From an uncultured Prevotellaceae bacterium (GTDB taxonomy: Bacteria; Bacteroidota; Bacteroidia; Bacteroidales; Bacteroidaceae), in contig CALGGJ010000039.1 of assembly GCA_937915745.1 (NCBI GenBank), positions 1-27,690 on the forward strand: DNA of 27,690 nucleotides. Direction: 5' to 3'. The position numbers and the translations under genes were made by a program. The notes beneath the pieces are model-generated. The model searched no databases. It saw nothing but the letters and a program-made list of their open reading frames with translations, and had not been told where the DNA came from. Positions 15,102-24,089 of this stretch are shown piece by piece. Every line of letters starts with the position of its first letter. Positions within the stretch are counted from its first letter, which is position 1.

Positions 15102-17273
15102 TCAACTGTCGAAAGGACGGCGATAGGTGCAGCCTTCTTTCCAGCGCGAACAACCGTAGGCGGTGTGTCCTTTGATGATATGTCCTTGACCGCAGACGGG
15201 GCATGGCAGACCTACCCAGGGGTCGGACTCCTTATAAACCTCCTCCGAAGTGGAGGAATTCTGTCCGGGTGGCTTCCCTTCCGTTTTGGGCTGGGCAGTG
15301 GCAGAACTCTTTGCCTTACGTTTCTTTGGTTGGAAGCCGGCAGGGACATTGGTTGCATCGCCTTCGACTCGCCCAGATGGTTTCCCTTCCCCTTGGGCTG
15401 GGGATGGGGTAGAGCGTCTCTTTTTCTTCACCGGTTCTTCGATGACGGTGACACGGCGGTTGGTGTTGTCGCTTCTCACGGTCAGTATGAGGTCGGTCAC
15501 CATCTGTTTCAGCTCGTCAATGAACTGTCGGGCACTATATTCGTGGCGTTCAATCATGCGCAACTTGCGTTCCCACTGTCCGGTGAGCTCTGCGCTCTTG
15601 AGCAACTCTTCGTGTATGAGGCCTATCAGTTCGACACCAGTGGCTGTGGCCAAGAGTGTCTTACGCTGTTTCTTGATATAATGGCGTTTGAAGAGTGTCT
15701 CGATTATGGCTGCGCGGGTCGAAGGACGTCCGATTCCGTTGTCTTTCAGTGCATCTCGCAGCTGTTCGTCTTCCACCAGTTTGCCTGCTGTCTCCATGGC
15801 TCTGAGCAGGGTGGCTTCGGTGTATGGTTTTGGAGGGGCGGTCCATTTCTCAGCGAGCGAGGGTGTGTGTGGTCCGCTCTCTCCTTTTGTGAAGGCAGGC
15901 AGGCTATGCTCCGTGTTTTCGGATTTATCAGAGTCATCGTCAGCGTCAGGGTTCTTCGTGTCTTCAGATTTATCGTTAGTGTCAGAGTTCTTAGTATATA
16001 CTACGCGCCATCCCGGGTCGGTTATTTGTTTGCCTGTTACCTTAAATTCCACGTCGGCAGCCTTGCCCATGACGGTGGTGGTGAGGAATCGGCAGTCGGG
16101 GTAGAAGGCGGCAATGAAGGCACGCGACACAAGGTCATAGACACGGCGTTCGATGTCGGTCATGGGCGATGTGTGTTGTCCGGTAGGTATGATGGCATGG
16201 TGGTCGGTCACCTTCGATGAGTCGAACACCTTCTCGCTTTTTGGCAGTTTCTTGGCCAGGAGGGGTTGTGTAAGCTGTTCGTAGCCGGAGAGACCCCTCA
16301 GTATAGCGGGACAACGCTGGTATATGTCGTCGCTGAGGTATGTGGTATCGACTCGTGGATAGGTAGTGAGTTTCTTCTCGTAGAGGCTCTGTATGGTTTG
16401 CAGTGTCTGCTCGGCCGAGAGGCTGAACTTACGGTTGCAATCTACCTGCAGCGATGTCAGGTCGTAGAGGCGTGGTGGCGCTTCGGTGCCTTGCTTGGCC
16501 GACACGTCGGTTACACTGAATGGAGCATCTTTTATCTTATCGAGCAGTTGCTCGCCTTCTTCCTTGTCCATAAACTTGCCTTTGGTCGAAAGGAACGTGG
16601 TGTCACGGTATATGGTTTGAAGAATCCAGTACTGCTCGGGTACGAAGTTCTCGATTTCTTGCTGGCGCCGCACGATGAGTGCAAGGGTGGGTGTCTGCAC
16701 TCGCCCGATTGAAAGCACCTGCCTGTTCTGTCCATATTTCATGGTGTAGAGACGTGTGGCATTCATGCCGAGCGTCCAGTCGCCTATGGCTCGCGAGAGT
16801 CCGGCTTCGTAGAGCGACTGATAGGCCGACTGGTCTTTCAGCGAGTTGAACCCCTCGCGTATGGCCTGCTCCGTGAGCGAACTAATCCACAGACGGCGCA
16901 CAGGGCAGTGTGCACCAGCCTTTTGCATCACCCATCGTTGAATAAGTTCGCCTTCCTGACCGGCATCACCGCAGTTGATGATTTCGTCGGCACCCTGCAT
17001 GAGTTTCTCGATTATGGCAAATTGCTTTTTCACTCCTTCGTCATCTTTCAGACGTATGCCAAAGCGCACAGGTATCATGGGGAGGTCCCACATATCCCAT
17101 TGTTTCCAGCGCACGTTGTATTCGCCGGGTTGTTTCAGTTCACACAGGTGGCCGAAGGTCCACGTCACCTGGTAGCCGTTGCCTTCGATATATCCTTGTT
17201 TTGCCTGTGTGGCACCCAGCACATTTGCGATGTCGCGTGCCACACTGGGTTTCTCTGCTATGCAAACAATCAT
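15102..17273 (-). CDS. topB: DNA topoisomerase III
   Basis: This type IA topoisomerase (723 residues) relaxes and decatenates DNA. The Toprim domain starts MIVCIAEKPSVARDI and has the acidic motif CGDAGQEGELI (101-111). The catalytic tyrosine is Tyr305 in LTTYPRVDTTYLS. RDALKDNGIGRPSTRA (506-521) is the conserved C-terminal core motif. A single zinc-ribbon-like end carries Cys691, 694, 708 and 715. Two low-complexity insertions stand out: an acidic one at about 427-457 made of a degenerate repeat, and a Lys/Pro/Gly/Ser linker at about 617-680 with a duplicated 'AQ.x.EGKP.G' unit. The start overlaps the ispH stop by 4 bp (ATGA), so the two are translationally coupled. Confidence 0.95.
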   Translation of the reverse strand: MIVCIAEKPSVARDIANVLGATQAKQGYIEGNGYQVTWTFGHLCELKQPGEYNVRWKQWDMWDLPMIPVRFGIRLKDDEGVKKQFAIIEKLMQGADEIINCGDAGQEGELIQRWVMQKAGAHCPVRRLWISSLTEQAIREGFNSLKDQSAYQSLYEAGLSRAIGDWTLGMNATRLYTMKYGQNRQVLSIGRVQTPTLALIVRRQQEIENFVPEQYWILQTIYRDTTFLSTKGKFMDKEEGEQLLDKIKDAPFSVTDVSAKQGTEAPPRLYDLTSLQVDCNRKFSLSAEQTLQTIQSLYEKKLTTYPRVDTTYLSDDIYQRCPAILRGLSGYEQLTQPLLAKKLPKSEKVFDSSKVTDHHAIIPTGQHTSPMTDIERRVYDLVSRAFIAAFYPDCRFLTTTVMGKAADVEFKVTGKQITDPGWRVVYTKNSDTNDKSEDTKNPDADDDSDKSENTEHSLPAFTKGESGPHTPSLAEKWTAPPKPYTEATLLRAMETAGKLVEDEQLRDALKDNGIGRPSTRAAIIETLFKRHYIKKQRKTLLATATGVELIGLIHEELLKSAELTGQWERKLRMIERHEYSARQFIDELKQMVTDLILTVRSDNTNRRVTVIEEPVKKKRRSTPSPAQGEGKPSGRVEGDATNVPAGFQPKKRKAKSSATAQPKTEGKPPGQNSSTSEEVYKESDPWVGLPCPVCGQGHIIKGHTAYGCSRWKEGCTYRRPFDS

Positions 17274-18136
17274 GTCTTACTGTTCATTATAGCCTCACGA
17301 CATTGCTCCATGAGCCATTTGGGGGTTGATGTGGCACCACATATTCCAATTCGTTCGGCTCCGTCAAACCAATGCCGGTCAATTTCTTCTACGCTGTCGA
17401 TGATGTGTGAGCGAGGGTTGGCGTCGAGACATTGTGAAAACAGAATCTTGCCGTTCGAACTTTTCTTTCCGCACACGAAGAGTATGACATCGTGTTGCCT
17501 CGCAAATTCACGAATACGTGGCATACGGTTGGCCACTTGCCGGCAGATGGTGTCGAAGTAGTGGAACTCAGCCCCGTCGCGCATGTGTGAATTTATGTAT
17601 TTCACTATTTGTCGGAAACCTTCGAGCGACTTGGTGGTTTGTGAGTAGAGGCTTATGTCGCGCGAGAAGTCGAGGCTGCGTGCATCGTCGAGGGTTTCAA
17701 TCACGATGGCAGTACCCTCGGTCTGTCCCACAAGGCCCACCACCTCTGCATGTCCGGTTTTTCCATATATCACAATTTGCCGCATGTGTTCAGTGTCGGC
17801 ATCGTAGTCTGCCTTGATGCGCCGTTGCAGGTGAAGCACCACAGGACATGTGGCATCTATTATCTCGATATTTTGTTTTGCTGCCTGCCGATAGGTTGAT
17901 GGTGGCTCGCCATGAGCACGTAAAAGTAGTTTGGTGCTGTGCAGTTCTGAGAGCTGATTGTGGTCAACACTGATGAGCCCCATTGCTTTAAGGCGGTCGC
18001 ATTCACGACCGTTGTGAACGATGTCGCCAAGGCAATACAACGGTGTGTTGCTGGCGCTGAGTTCTTCTTCTGCCTTGCGTATGGCAGTGGTAACCCCATT
18101 GCAAAATCCAGAGCCGCTGTCGATTTCTACTATCAT
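17270..18136 (-). CDS. ispH: 4-hydroxy-3-methylbut-2-enyl diphosphate reductase (LytB)
   Basis: IspH catalyses the last step of the MEP isoprenoid pathway, giving IPP and DMAPP. The 288-residue length is normal. The three iron-sulfur ligand cysteines are Cys12 (GFCNGV), Cys97 (DATCPVV) and Cys198 (DTICRQV), nearly identical in spacing to E. coli (12, 96, 197). The catalytic Glu sits in GHAEVVG (Glu131), and the HGEPP and GICGATSTPKW motifs are present. It begins 7 bp after the cmk stop, in the order cmk-ispH that is common in Bacteroidales. Confidence 0.95.
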   Translation of the reverse strand: MIVEIDSGSGFCNGVTTAIRKAEEELSASNTPLYCLGDIVHNGRECDRLKAMGLISVDHNQLSELHSTKLLLRAHGEPPSTYRQAAKQNIEIIDATCPVVLHLQRRIKADYDADTEHMRQIVIYGKTGHAEVVGLVGQTEGTAIVIETLDDARSLDFSRDISLYSQTTKSLEGFRQIVKYINSHMRDGAEFHYFDTICRQVANRMPRIREFARQHDVILFVCGKKSSNGKILFSQCLDANPRSHIIDSVEEIDRHWFDGAERIGICGATSTPKWLMEQCREAIMNSKT

Positions 18137-18143
18137 GATATCG

Positions 18144-18848
18144 TTATTGTTGATGTGCAGCTACACATGTTTCGAACTGTGATAGCAACCATCTGTTTTG
18201 TTCGTCTTTGGTCATGTGTGAGTTGTCGAGTACCAGGGCGTCGGGGGCCTGACGCAGTGGATTGACCTCTCTGTGCGAGTCGATATAATCGCGTTCAACC
18301 ACGTTGCGCTCGATGTCGGCCAGGTTGATGCCAGTCTCTCCCTTCCCAATCAATTCATCGTAGCGGCGACGTGCACGTACTTCGGCCGATGCTGTGACGA
18401 AAATCTTGAGTTCAGCATCGGGAAACACGGCTGTGCCTATATCGCGCCCGTCCATCACGATGCCTTTTTCGCGGCCCATCTGCTGCTGTTGTGCTGTCAT
18501 GACCTCGCGCACGAACGGCAGGGCTGCAATAGGACTCACATTGTCGGACACCTCCATGCCGCGTATTTCGCTTTCAACCACTTCGTTGTTCAGGCAGGCG
18601 AGTGGCAGATGTGTGTCGGGATCGAGTCTGAAACTCACTTTTATATTGCCAAGCGATGCCTTCAGTCCCTCGGTGTCTATTCCTGCAGATGTGATAAATC
18701 CACTGCGGAGGGCATAGAGTGTGATAGTGCGGTACATGGCTCCGGTATCGACATATATGTATCCCACTTGGTGCGCCAGCCATTTGGCCATTGTGCTTTT
18801 GCCACACGACGAGTGTCCGTCGATTGCTACAATTATCTTCGATTGCAT
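18144..18848 (-). CDS. cmk: Cytidylate kinase
   Basis: This kinase phosphorylates CMP and dCMP with ATP. The 234-residue protein has a P-loop GHSSCGKST (11-19), the CMP-binding DTGAMYR motif and MDGRDIGTAVFPDA in the NMP-binding region, with RARRRYDEL as the lid. ATG 18848 (MQSKIIVAIDG) is chosen because the family starts a few residues before the P-loop; an in-frame ATG at 18899 would add a non-homologous basic stretch. The 81-bp gap to porQ contains a small hairpin GTGTGA-TACGAG-TCACAC (18884-18901). Confidence 0.95.
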   Translation of the reverse strand: MQSKIIVAIDGHSSCGKSTMAKWLAHQVGYIYVDTGAMYRTITLYALRSGFITSAGIDTEGLKASLGNIKVSFRLDPDTHLPLACLNNEVVESEIRGMEVSDNVSPIAALPFVREVMTAQQQQMGREKGIVMDGRDIGTAVFPDAELKIFVTASAEVRARRRYDELIGKGETGINLADIERNVVERDYIDSHREVNPLRQAPDALVLDNSHMTKDEQNRWLLSQFETCVAAHQQ

Positions 18849-18929
18849 TTTGTGTCGGTAGTTTCTTTGTCTGTAAGTTAGAGGTGTGATACGAGTCACA
18901 CTGGGTTTATATGACTGTGGAGCGTGGCA

Positions 18930-19871
18930 TCAGAATGCGTAGCTTGTGTTGATGAGCAGCGATGATGCGGCTACGTGGTATTTACCCCACGCCACTCCTA
19001 TCTTGAATTTCTTTGTATTAAGACCTGCACCTACAGAGATTCCTGCCCAGTGCTTGCTGTCGCCGATTTTCATCTCGTTGCCGCGACGCGGGTTGTATCC
19101 TACAGCCACCCATGTGGTGTTTGATGGAAAGACATCGATGCCAAGGCTGAGGTGGTTTATGGGCTTCTTTTCGTCCCAGTTGGTTATGTTGTCGAAGGCG
19201 ATTGACAGGCGTACGGGTGAATTCGACAAATCTTTGGATAATCCGGCCACAAGGTTGAACGGCAGCGACTCGTGCCTGTCGTATAGTGCATCTATTTGTC
19301 CGCCGAGGTTTTGGCCTACGATGCTGAACGACAGGCCGTGGTCGGCATCGAAATAGTTCAGACCCATATCGACACCGATGGCTGTTGACGAAAATTCGCC
19401 GTAGCTCGACATAAGCATCTTGGCTTGTACTCCACCGCTCCAACAGTCGGAAAACAAATATGTGTAGCCGCCTTGCAGGTTTATGTCTTTTGCCGAAAAC
19501 TCGCCCAGTTCTTCGAAGTTTTCGTTGGTTTCAGTCATTGTGCCATAGTTGAGCAGCATGGCACCTATGGCCCATGTGCCACGTTCGCCTGCATGTTTGG
19601 CAAACGATGCACTGAGTTTGTTTGTACTCGATATGTACGAGGTGTAGTCCAGGTTTAGTGTCTTGTCTGACACGTTGGCCAATAATGCCGGATTTGAGAA
19701 CATGAGCGTTGCGTCGTCTTCGATTATGCTCACGTTGTTACCGCCCAACGCAGCGGCATGTGCCGATGTGGGTATCTCCAGAAACTGATAGCCGGTACTG
19801 CCTTCCTGCGATGTGACGGTGAGGAAGGCAACTGAGATGGTGAGGATAGTGAGTATGATTCGTTTGCTCAT
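18930..19871 (-). CDS. porQ: Type IX secretion system protein PorQ
   Basis: This 313-residue outer-membrane beta-barrel protein belongs to the PorV/PorQ (FadL-like) group. A signal peptide ends near residue 21 (TVTSQEG). The start of the mature protein, GYQFLEIPTSAHAAALGG, is the PorQ signature, followed by DDATLMFSNPALLA. The protein ends in an aromatic residue (SYAF) as outer-membrane barrels do. In Porphyromonas, PorQ is needed for T9SS function, as part of the attachment and sorting step for CTD-bearing cargo. Two such cargo proteins are encoded in this window. The gene lies 20 bp after meaB and upstream of cmk and ispH, an arrangement I recall from other Bacteroidales. Confidence 0.88.
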   Translation of the reverse strand: MSKRIILTILTISVAFLTVTSQEGSTGYQFLEIPTSAHAAALGGNNVSIIEDDATLMFSNPALLANVSDKTLNLDYTSYISSTNKLSASFAKHAGERGTWAIGAMLLNYGTMTETNENFEELGEFSAKDINLQGGYTYLFSDCWSGGVQAKMLMSSYGEFSSTAIGVDMGLNYFDADHGLSFSIVGQNLGGQIDALYDRHESLPFNLVAGLSKDLSNSPVRLSIAFDNITNWDEKKPINHLSLGIDVFPSNTTWVAVGYNPRRGNEMKIGDSKHWAGISVGAGLNTKKFKIGVAWGKYHVAASSLLINTSYAF

Positions 19872-19891
19872 GTTGTCAGGCTTCGTTTTCT

Positions 19892-21001
19892 TTACGACGT
19901 GTGGTTGATGGTTTTGTAGTAGTTGGCAAGCAGTTGGCTGGCTGCGACAAATGAGGTCTTCTGTCCGCCAAGCACTGCATTTTCCATGTCGGGGAGCATG
20001 GCGCGTATGCCAGGGTTGTAGTAGAAGTTATTCTTCAGTTGTTCGTTGATGCTTTCATACATCCAGTATTTCGACTGCTCGTTGCGACGGAACTGGAAAT
20101 ATCCCGATTGTTTTACTTTGTCGATGTATTGGAATACCATGCCCATCACCTTGTCTATGTTCAGGTCGTAGAACCCCGAGTAGCATACCACTTCGGGCAC
20201 TATACCGCTGTCGGGTACAGGAAACAGATGGAGTGCGTTGCGGAAGTGTCCGGCTGCCAGTTCGGCTTTATCTACATTGCTGCCGTCGGCCTTGTTGATT
20301 ACTATGCCGTCGGCTATCTCCATGATGCCACGTTTGATGCCCTGCAATTCGTCGCCGGTGCCTGCAAGTTGTATTAGCAGGAAATAATCTACCATTGAGT
20401 GGCAGGCTGTCTCCGATTGTCCCACGCCTACCGTTTCGACGAAAATCTTGTCGTAGCCGGCTGCTTCGCACAGTATGATTGTCTCGCGGGTTTTGCGTGC
20501 TACGCCTCCGAGCGACCCTGCTGTCGGCGAGGGGCGTATGAACGACTTGGGATGTACTGCTAGGCGTTCCATGCGGGTCTTGTCGCCAAGAATACTACCC
20601 TTGGTCTTCTCGCTCGAGGGGTCGATGGCGAGCACGGCCAGTTTGCCACCATAGTGTTCGAGCACGTGGATGCCGAACGCATCGATGCTGGTCGATTTAC
20701 CGGCACCAGGAACACCCGATATGCCTATACGTACTGAGTTGCCGGCGTAGGGCAGGCACTTCTCGATAACCTCCTGTGCTATTGTCTGATGCTCTGGCAG
20801 GGTACTCTCTACCAGGGTCACGGCTTGGCTCAGGCGGGTGACGTCGCCGCGCAGGATGCCTTCAACATATTCGCTTACAGTGAACAGCCGCTGGCGTTTC
20901 CTGCGCATGTGGTTGAGGTATGGGCTTACGATTTCCTGATGGTCAACACCTGCGTTGACAGTCAAACCTTCATATTCTTCGCTGTTTTCTGGATGTTCCA
21001 T
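19892..21001 (-). CDS. meaB: Methylmalonyl-CoA mutase-associated GTPase MeaB (ArgK)
   Basis: MeaB is a G3E-family GTPase that protects and reloads the B12-dependent methylmalonyl-CoA mutase, used in propionate/succinate metabolism. The 369-residue protein has the P-loop GISGVPGAGKST (93-104), the switch region DPSSEKTKGSILGDKTRM (127-144), the Walker B/switch II segment ETVGVGQSE (189-197) and the guanine-specificity motif NKAD (236-239). The mutase genes are not in the window. It is the first gene of the minus-strand operon and has its own promoter about 50 bp upstream. Confidence 0.95.
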   Translation of the reverse strand: MEHPENSEEYEGLTVNAGVDHQEIVSPYLNHMRRKRQRLFTVSEYVEGILRGDVTRLSQAVTLVESTLPEHQTIAQEVIEKCLPYAGNSVRIGISGVPGAGKSTSIDAFGIHVLEHYGGKLAVLAIDPSSEKTKGSILGDKTRMERLAVHPKSFIRPSPTAGSLGGVARKTRETIILCEAAGYDKIFVETVGVGQSETACHSMVDYFLLIQLAGTGDELQGIKRGIMEIADGIVINKADGSNVDKAELAAGHFRNALHLFPVPDSGIVPEVVCYSGFYDLNIDKVMGMVFQYIDKVKQSGYFQFRRNEQSKYWMYESINEQLKNNFYYNPGIRAMLPDMENAVLGGQKTSFVAASQLLANYYKTINHTS

Positions 21002-21048
21002 AGATCTCGCGTTTTCCTTTTGTTGTGGCCTGGTTGCAATACTTTGTG

Positions 21049-21078
21049 CAAAGTTACAAAAAACTTTGTAGGCACCAA
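21049..21078 (-). promoter_or_regulatory. Promoter of meaB-porQ-cmk-ispH-topB operon
   Basis: On the minus strand, TAACTTTG (21049-21056) matches the -7 box and TTGG (21075-21078) sits 18 bp upstream as the -33 box. Two small dyads overlap it: ACTTTG-TG-CAAAGT (21041-21054) and TACAAA-AAAC-TTTGTA (21055-21070). Confidence 0.6.
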
Positions 21079-21212
21079 CGATTACTATTGCCTTTTTAGT
21101 GTTTAAGCAAATTTTTTTATTGATAAAAATGTAGATTTGCCTTAACTCGATACTTGGGATTTCCTGTACAACAGAAAATGATAGATGGCACTGTTTCTTT
21201 ATGAAAATCGAG

Positions 21213-22067
21213 TCATTTTGTTATTATCGTATGTCGGGTATCGATTCCCATGCCACACCAATAACCCAGACCTCCAACGATGTTTGATGGAATATTGGTT
21301 GTATATGGAAACATCATATTTCCTGATAGTGTAATTGCGTTTTCGTATTCGCTCCAGAATATATATGATTGCCGGTCTATTCTTGCCAGTTTCACTGATA
21401 CGGTGTCACCAGATGTGAAATATGGTGTGTAGTGTTTGTTGCCGAATTGGTGAGCTTGATGAACTGGTATTATATGATTTTGTGGTGTAGATGTGTTGTT
21501 AATGCACCCTAAGTATGACGCAAGATATTGGCGACTATTACTGCCTTTTTTTACGAAAATCTGGTAGTAATTGTCGCTTTTGTATTGGTCGTGGAAACAG
21601 ACGGAGAGTGTGGGTGTAGAGTCGTTATCCGCTGTCGCTCCAACTGTTAATGAGTCAATTCTGGGTGCTTGTGGTATTGTTGAGATGGCTTGAACATGAT
21701 ATTCTTTGTAATCAATGTTTAATGTGTAGGTTTTTAGTTCTTCACCCCTTAGATTCCCAGTCGTGTAGATAAACGGTGGAAAATATCTGTTGTCGTATTT
21801 CCCAGTCAGAGTCACTGTCGTGTCACCGCAGCTGATGCTTACAACTGCCCACTTCACAACATAGTCGTATAGTTGGTTTATGTTTATTGATTTATCGCTT
21901 ACAGGCGCACTGCGTGTAACAATTACCACAGGGAATTCTCCGCTTTCAATCCATCCCTCAACTACGATTGATTCATTGTGTTCAGCCATGTAGTCGTCTT
22001 GACATGCTACGATGCTTAGTGTCAGGAATAGGATTCTGGTATGCCGGGTTAATATATTATTTATCAT
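21213..22067 (-). CDS. DUF4249 surface lipoprotein
   Basis: This 284-residue lipoprotein has a lipobox ending at Cys22 (LSIVAC). The residues after it, QDD, resemble the acidic signal that sends Bacteroidetes lipoproteins to the cell surface. The start of the mature part, ESIVVEGWIESGEFPVVIVT, is characteristic of DUF4249. Members are usually encoded next to a TonB-dependent receptor, as here, where the start overlaps the receptor stop by 4 bp. By analogy to SusD-like partners it may help to capture or deliver the receptor's substrate, but that is not proven. It is the last gene of its operon; no clear terminator follows in 21057-21212. Confidence 0.85.
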   Translation of the reverse strand: MINNILTRHTRILFLTLSIVACQDDYMAEHNESIVVEGWIESGEFPVVIVTRSAPVSDKSININQLYDYVVKWAVVSISCGDTTVTLTGKYDNRYFPPFIYTTGNLRGEELKTYTLNIDYKEYHVQAISTIPQAPRIDSLTVGATADNDSTPTLSVCFHDQYKSDNYYQIFVKKGSNSRQYLASYLGCINNTSTPQNHIIPVHQAHQFGNKHYTPYFTSGDTVSVKLARIDRQSYIFWSEYENAITLSGNMMFPYTTNIPSNIVGGLGYWCGMGIDTRHTIITK

Positions 22068-24088
22068 ATTTGGATAAGATAACTGATAGACGGAAGTATC
22101 GGGCTGACAAATCCTACTGCTCTATAATAGATGTTGCCATTGCTTTCTGTTCGCATGTAGTGGAAGAGTTCATTGTCGTGACATGAGAGATTATAGATTG
22201 ACAGATTTATTTTATGTCCCAGTCCGTTTCTGCCTTTCCATTGATAGTTGGCCGATGCATCGAGACGATAGTATGGCTTGAGCCTGTTGGAATTGTGTGA
22301 CGCAAAATCGGATATGATGTTGCCGTTCATGACAAAGATGGAGCGCGGTGCAGTGAATGGTGTACCCGAACATGCCACTAAAGTCGTTCCGAAGTTCCAA
22401 TGATTTGAATGTGTATAGGTTGCCATTATATTGATTTCGTGTGGCCGTTCGTGATTTGCAGGGTATGTTTGTCGTTTTCCTGTACGGCTGGAATATGAGC
22501 GCTTGGCTCGTCCGTATGCGTAACTGAACCAACCTGTGAGCTTGCCACTTGTCTTGCTCAGCATTATGTTGATGCCGTAGTTGTTTCCGTTGCCATGAAG
22601 CATCTGGTTCATCATGTCAAAGTCGGTGTTTACTAAATCCAGAGCTGTACCTCCGTATTCCAGCTGGTTGTAAAGCCGTTTGTAGTAAATAGACAGTTTT
22701 AATATATACCTGTTGTCGAAAAGTGGAGCTTCGGTTGATGTGTTGAAGCAATGTGCATATTGAGGATGCGTGTGTGTGCCGGCTCCAAACCATGACTCGG
22801 TCGGTAGTCCGATATCTGAGAATCCGGTCTGGAACATATATTGGTGCCTTATTGAGTATGAAAATGAGGTATGAATGTCGTTAGTCCAGAAATCTATTCT
22901 TGCAGTTGGGTCGGCAGAAAAGTAACAACGGTGTTTGGTCTTGTATATGTTGTTGCGCAGGCCAATAGTAAGAGTTGATTTATCAGAGGTCCTACATAGA
23001 TAGTCGCCGCCGACCGACGTTTCCATTGCATTTATGGCAGGTGTGTTGGCGTAGGTCGTGTTATGGTAGTTAGTGCCCTCTGGGGTTTGGGGTTTTATGT
23101 TGTGCCATATCGTTTCAACTATGTAGTCCCATTGTTTCACTGATGAGTTGTGCCTGAATCCCAGGTCGGTCACTCTGGCGTTTAGCATATATTGTTCCTG
23201 CAGGATGTTCAGGTTCAGTCGGTTTTTGTATGTGGTGGCATAAATGGATGTCGATATGTCGAGGTTTTTGTCTGTGTTGTGATGAAGCCATTTTAATGAA
23301 ACCATAGCGTTTCCCCATTTGTCTTTCATATCCGACAGGTATCGGTTTTCAGATATCGTTGCTTCGTCTATGCCGTGGTATGTGTCAATAGATATGAGGT
23401 TATTTCTGTCAAAGTGGTTTATATATGTTGCATTCAGGTCGTAGAATTCGTATTTTAGTTTTGATTTGTCGGCTTTCAGCCATTCTCCGTAGAACATGTT
23501 GATGTATGACGTTCGTGCAGATATTGTGAGAGCAGATGATTTGTTGAATGGGATTCTCATGGTTCCTTGAGAGGCAATCAAACCTATCTGCAGATCACCA
23601 CCGATTTGTGCTGGCACCGAATCCATACTTTCCATCTCCAAATTCGCACCTATACGGCAGGGGTGCAGTGCTGTTTGCGGACTTTCTGCCAATGTCATTG
23701 TGCTGTAGTGTGAGCTGTTAAATGTGGAGAAAAAACCAAGCAGGTGGTTTACGTTGTATAGTGGGGTGCCGTTTATGGATATGATGTTGTGGCTGTTTTC
23801 ACCTCCCTGCACATTGATTCCGCCCCGATACTCGCTGTTTGTCTGTATGCCTGGCAACATCTGCAGATAGTGTAAGGGGTTGGCATTGCCGAGAATCTGC
23901 GGCATGTTTTGCATGGTGTTCATCTCCCACGATATTGTGCCGTCAGTGTTGTTGTGTATTGCTATAGTTTGTTTGTTACCAGTAATTATCACGCTGTCAA
24001 TATTCAAGCCCTGCATCTCCTCTGGTTGTTGAGCATTCAGGACCAGAGGAGCTATACAGGACATGATGTATATAAGCATTTGTTTCAA
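22064..24088 (-). CDS. TonB-dependent outer-membrane receptor (short, no carboxypeptidase-like N-domain)
   Basis: This 674-residue receptor has a signal peptide ending near residue 20 (VLNAQQ). Mature sequence goes straight into a plug domain (about 30-155, with LHYLQMLPGIQ and GGINVQGGENSHNIISING), followed by a beta-barrel of about 500 residues. The CarboxypepD_reg-like N-terminal domain carried by most DUF4249-linked receptors is missing, and the barrel is small for a SusC-type protein. No 'TonB box' is obvious, although DSVIITG (31-37) sits where one is expected. It imports an unidentified substrate using energy from TonB. It starts 1 bp after the upstream lipoprotein stop and overlaps the DUF4249 gene, so the three are one operon. 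Confidence 0.88.
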   Translation of the reverse strand: MKQMLIYIMSCIAPLVLNAQQPEEMQGLNIDSVIITGNKQTIAIHNNTDGTISWEMNTMQNMPQILGNANPLHYLQMLPGIQTNSEYRGGINVQGGENSHNIISINGTPLYNVNHLLGFFSTFNSSHYSTMTLAESPQTALHPCRIGANLEMESMDSVPAQIGGDLQIGLIASQGTMRIPFNKSSALTISARTSYINMFYGEWLKADKSKLKYEFYDLNATYINHFDRNNLISIDTYHGIDEATISENRYLSDMKDKWGNAMVSLKWLHHNTDKNLDISTSIYATTYKNRLNLNILQEQYMLNARVTDLGFRHNSSVKQWDYIVETIWHNIKPQTPEGTNYHNTTYANTPAINAMETSVGGDYLCRTSDKSTLTIGLRNNIYKTKHRCYFSADPTARIDFWTNDIHTSFSYSIRHQYMFQTGFSDIGLPTESWFGAGTHTHPQYAHCFNTSTEAPLFDNRYILKLSIYYKRLYNQLEYGGTALDLVNTDFDMMNQMLHGNGNNYGINIMLSKTSGKLTGWFSYAYGRAKRSYSSRTGKRQTYPANHERPHEINIMATYTHSNHWNFGTTLVACSGTPFTAPRSIFVMNGNIISDFASHNSNRLKPYYRLDASANYQWKGRNGLGHKINLSIYNLSCHDNELFHYMRTESNGNIYYRAVGFVSPILPSISYLIQI

Positions 24089-24089
24089 C

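Noticed and set aside
14290..15204. Longer 304-residue version of the YgjP-like gene
   Set aside because: The extra 61 residues overlap the zinc-finger end of topB and are Arg-rich, without homology to the family. ATG 15021 fits better.
15093..16220. 375-codon open frame on the + strand opposite topB
   Set aside because: It lies fully opposite topB and its sequence is Gly/Phe/Cys-rich without domain motifs. The topB frame has all catalytic residues.
21145..21213. ACTCGAT...ATCGAGT inverted repeat after the DUF4249 gene as a terminator
   Set aside because: The stem is 7 bp with a loop of more than 50 bases and no T tract, too weak to call.
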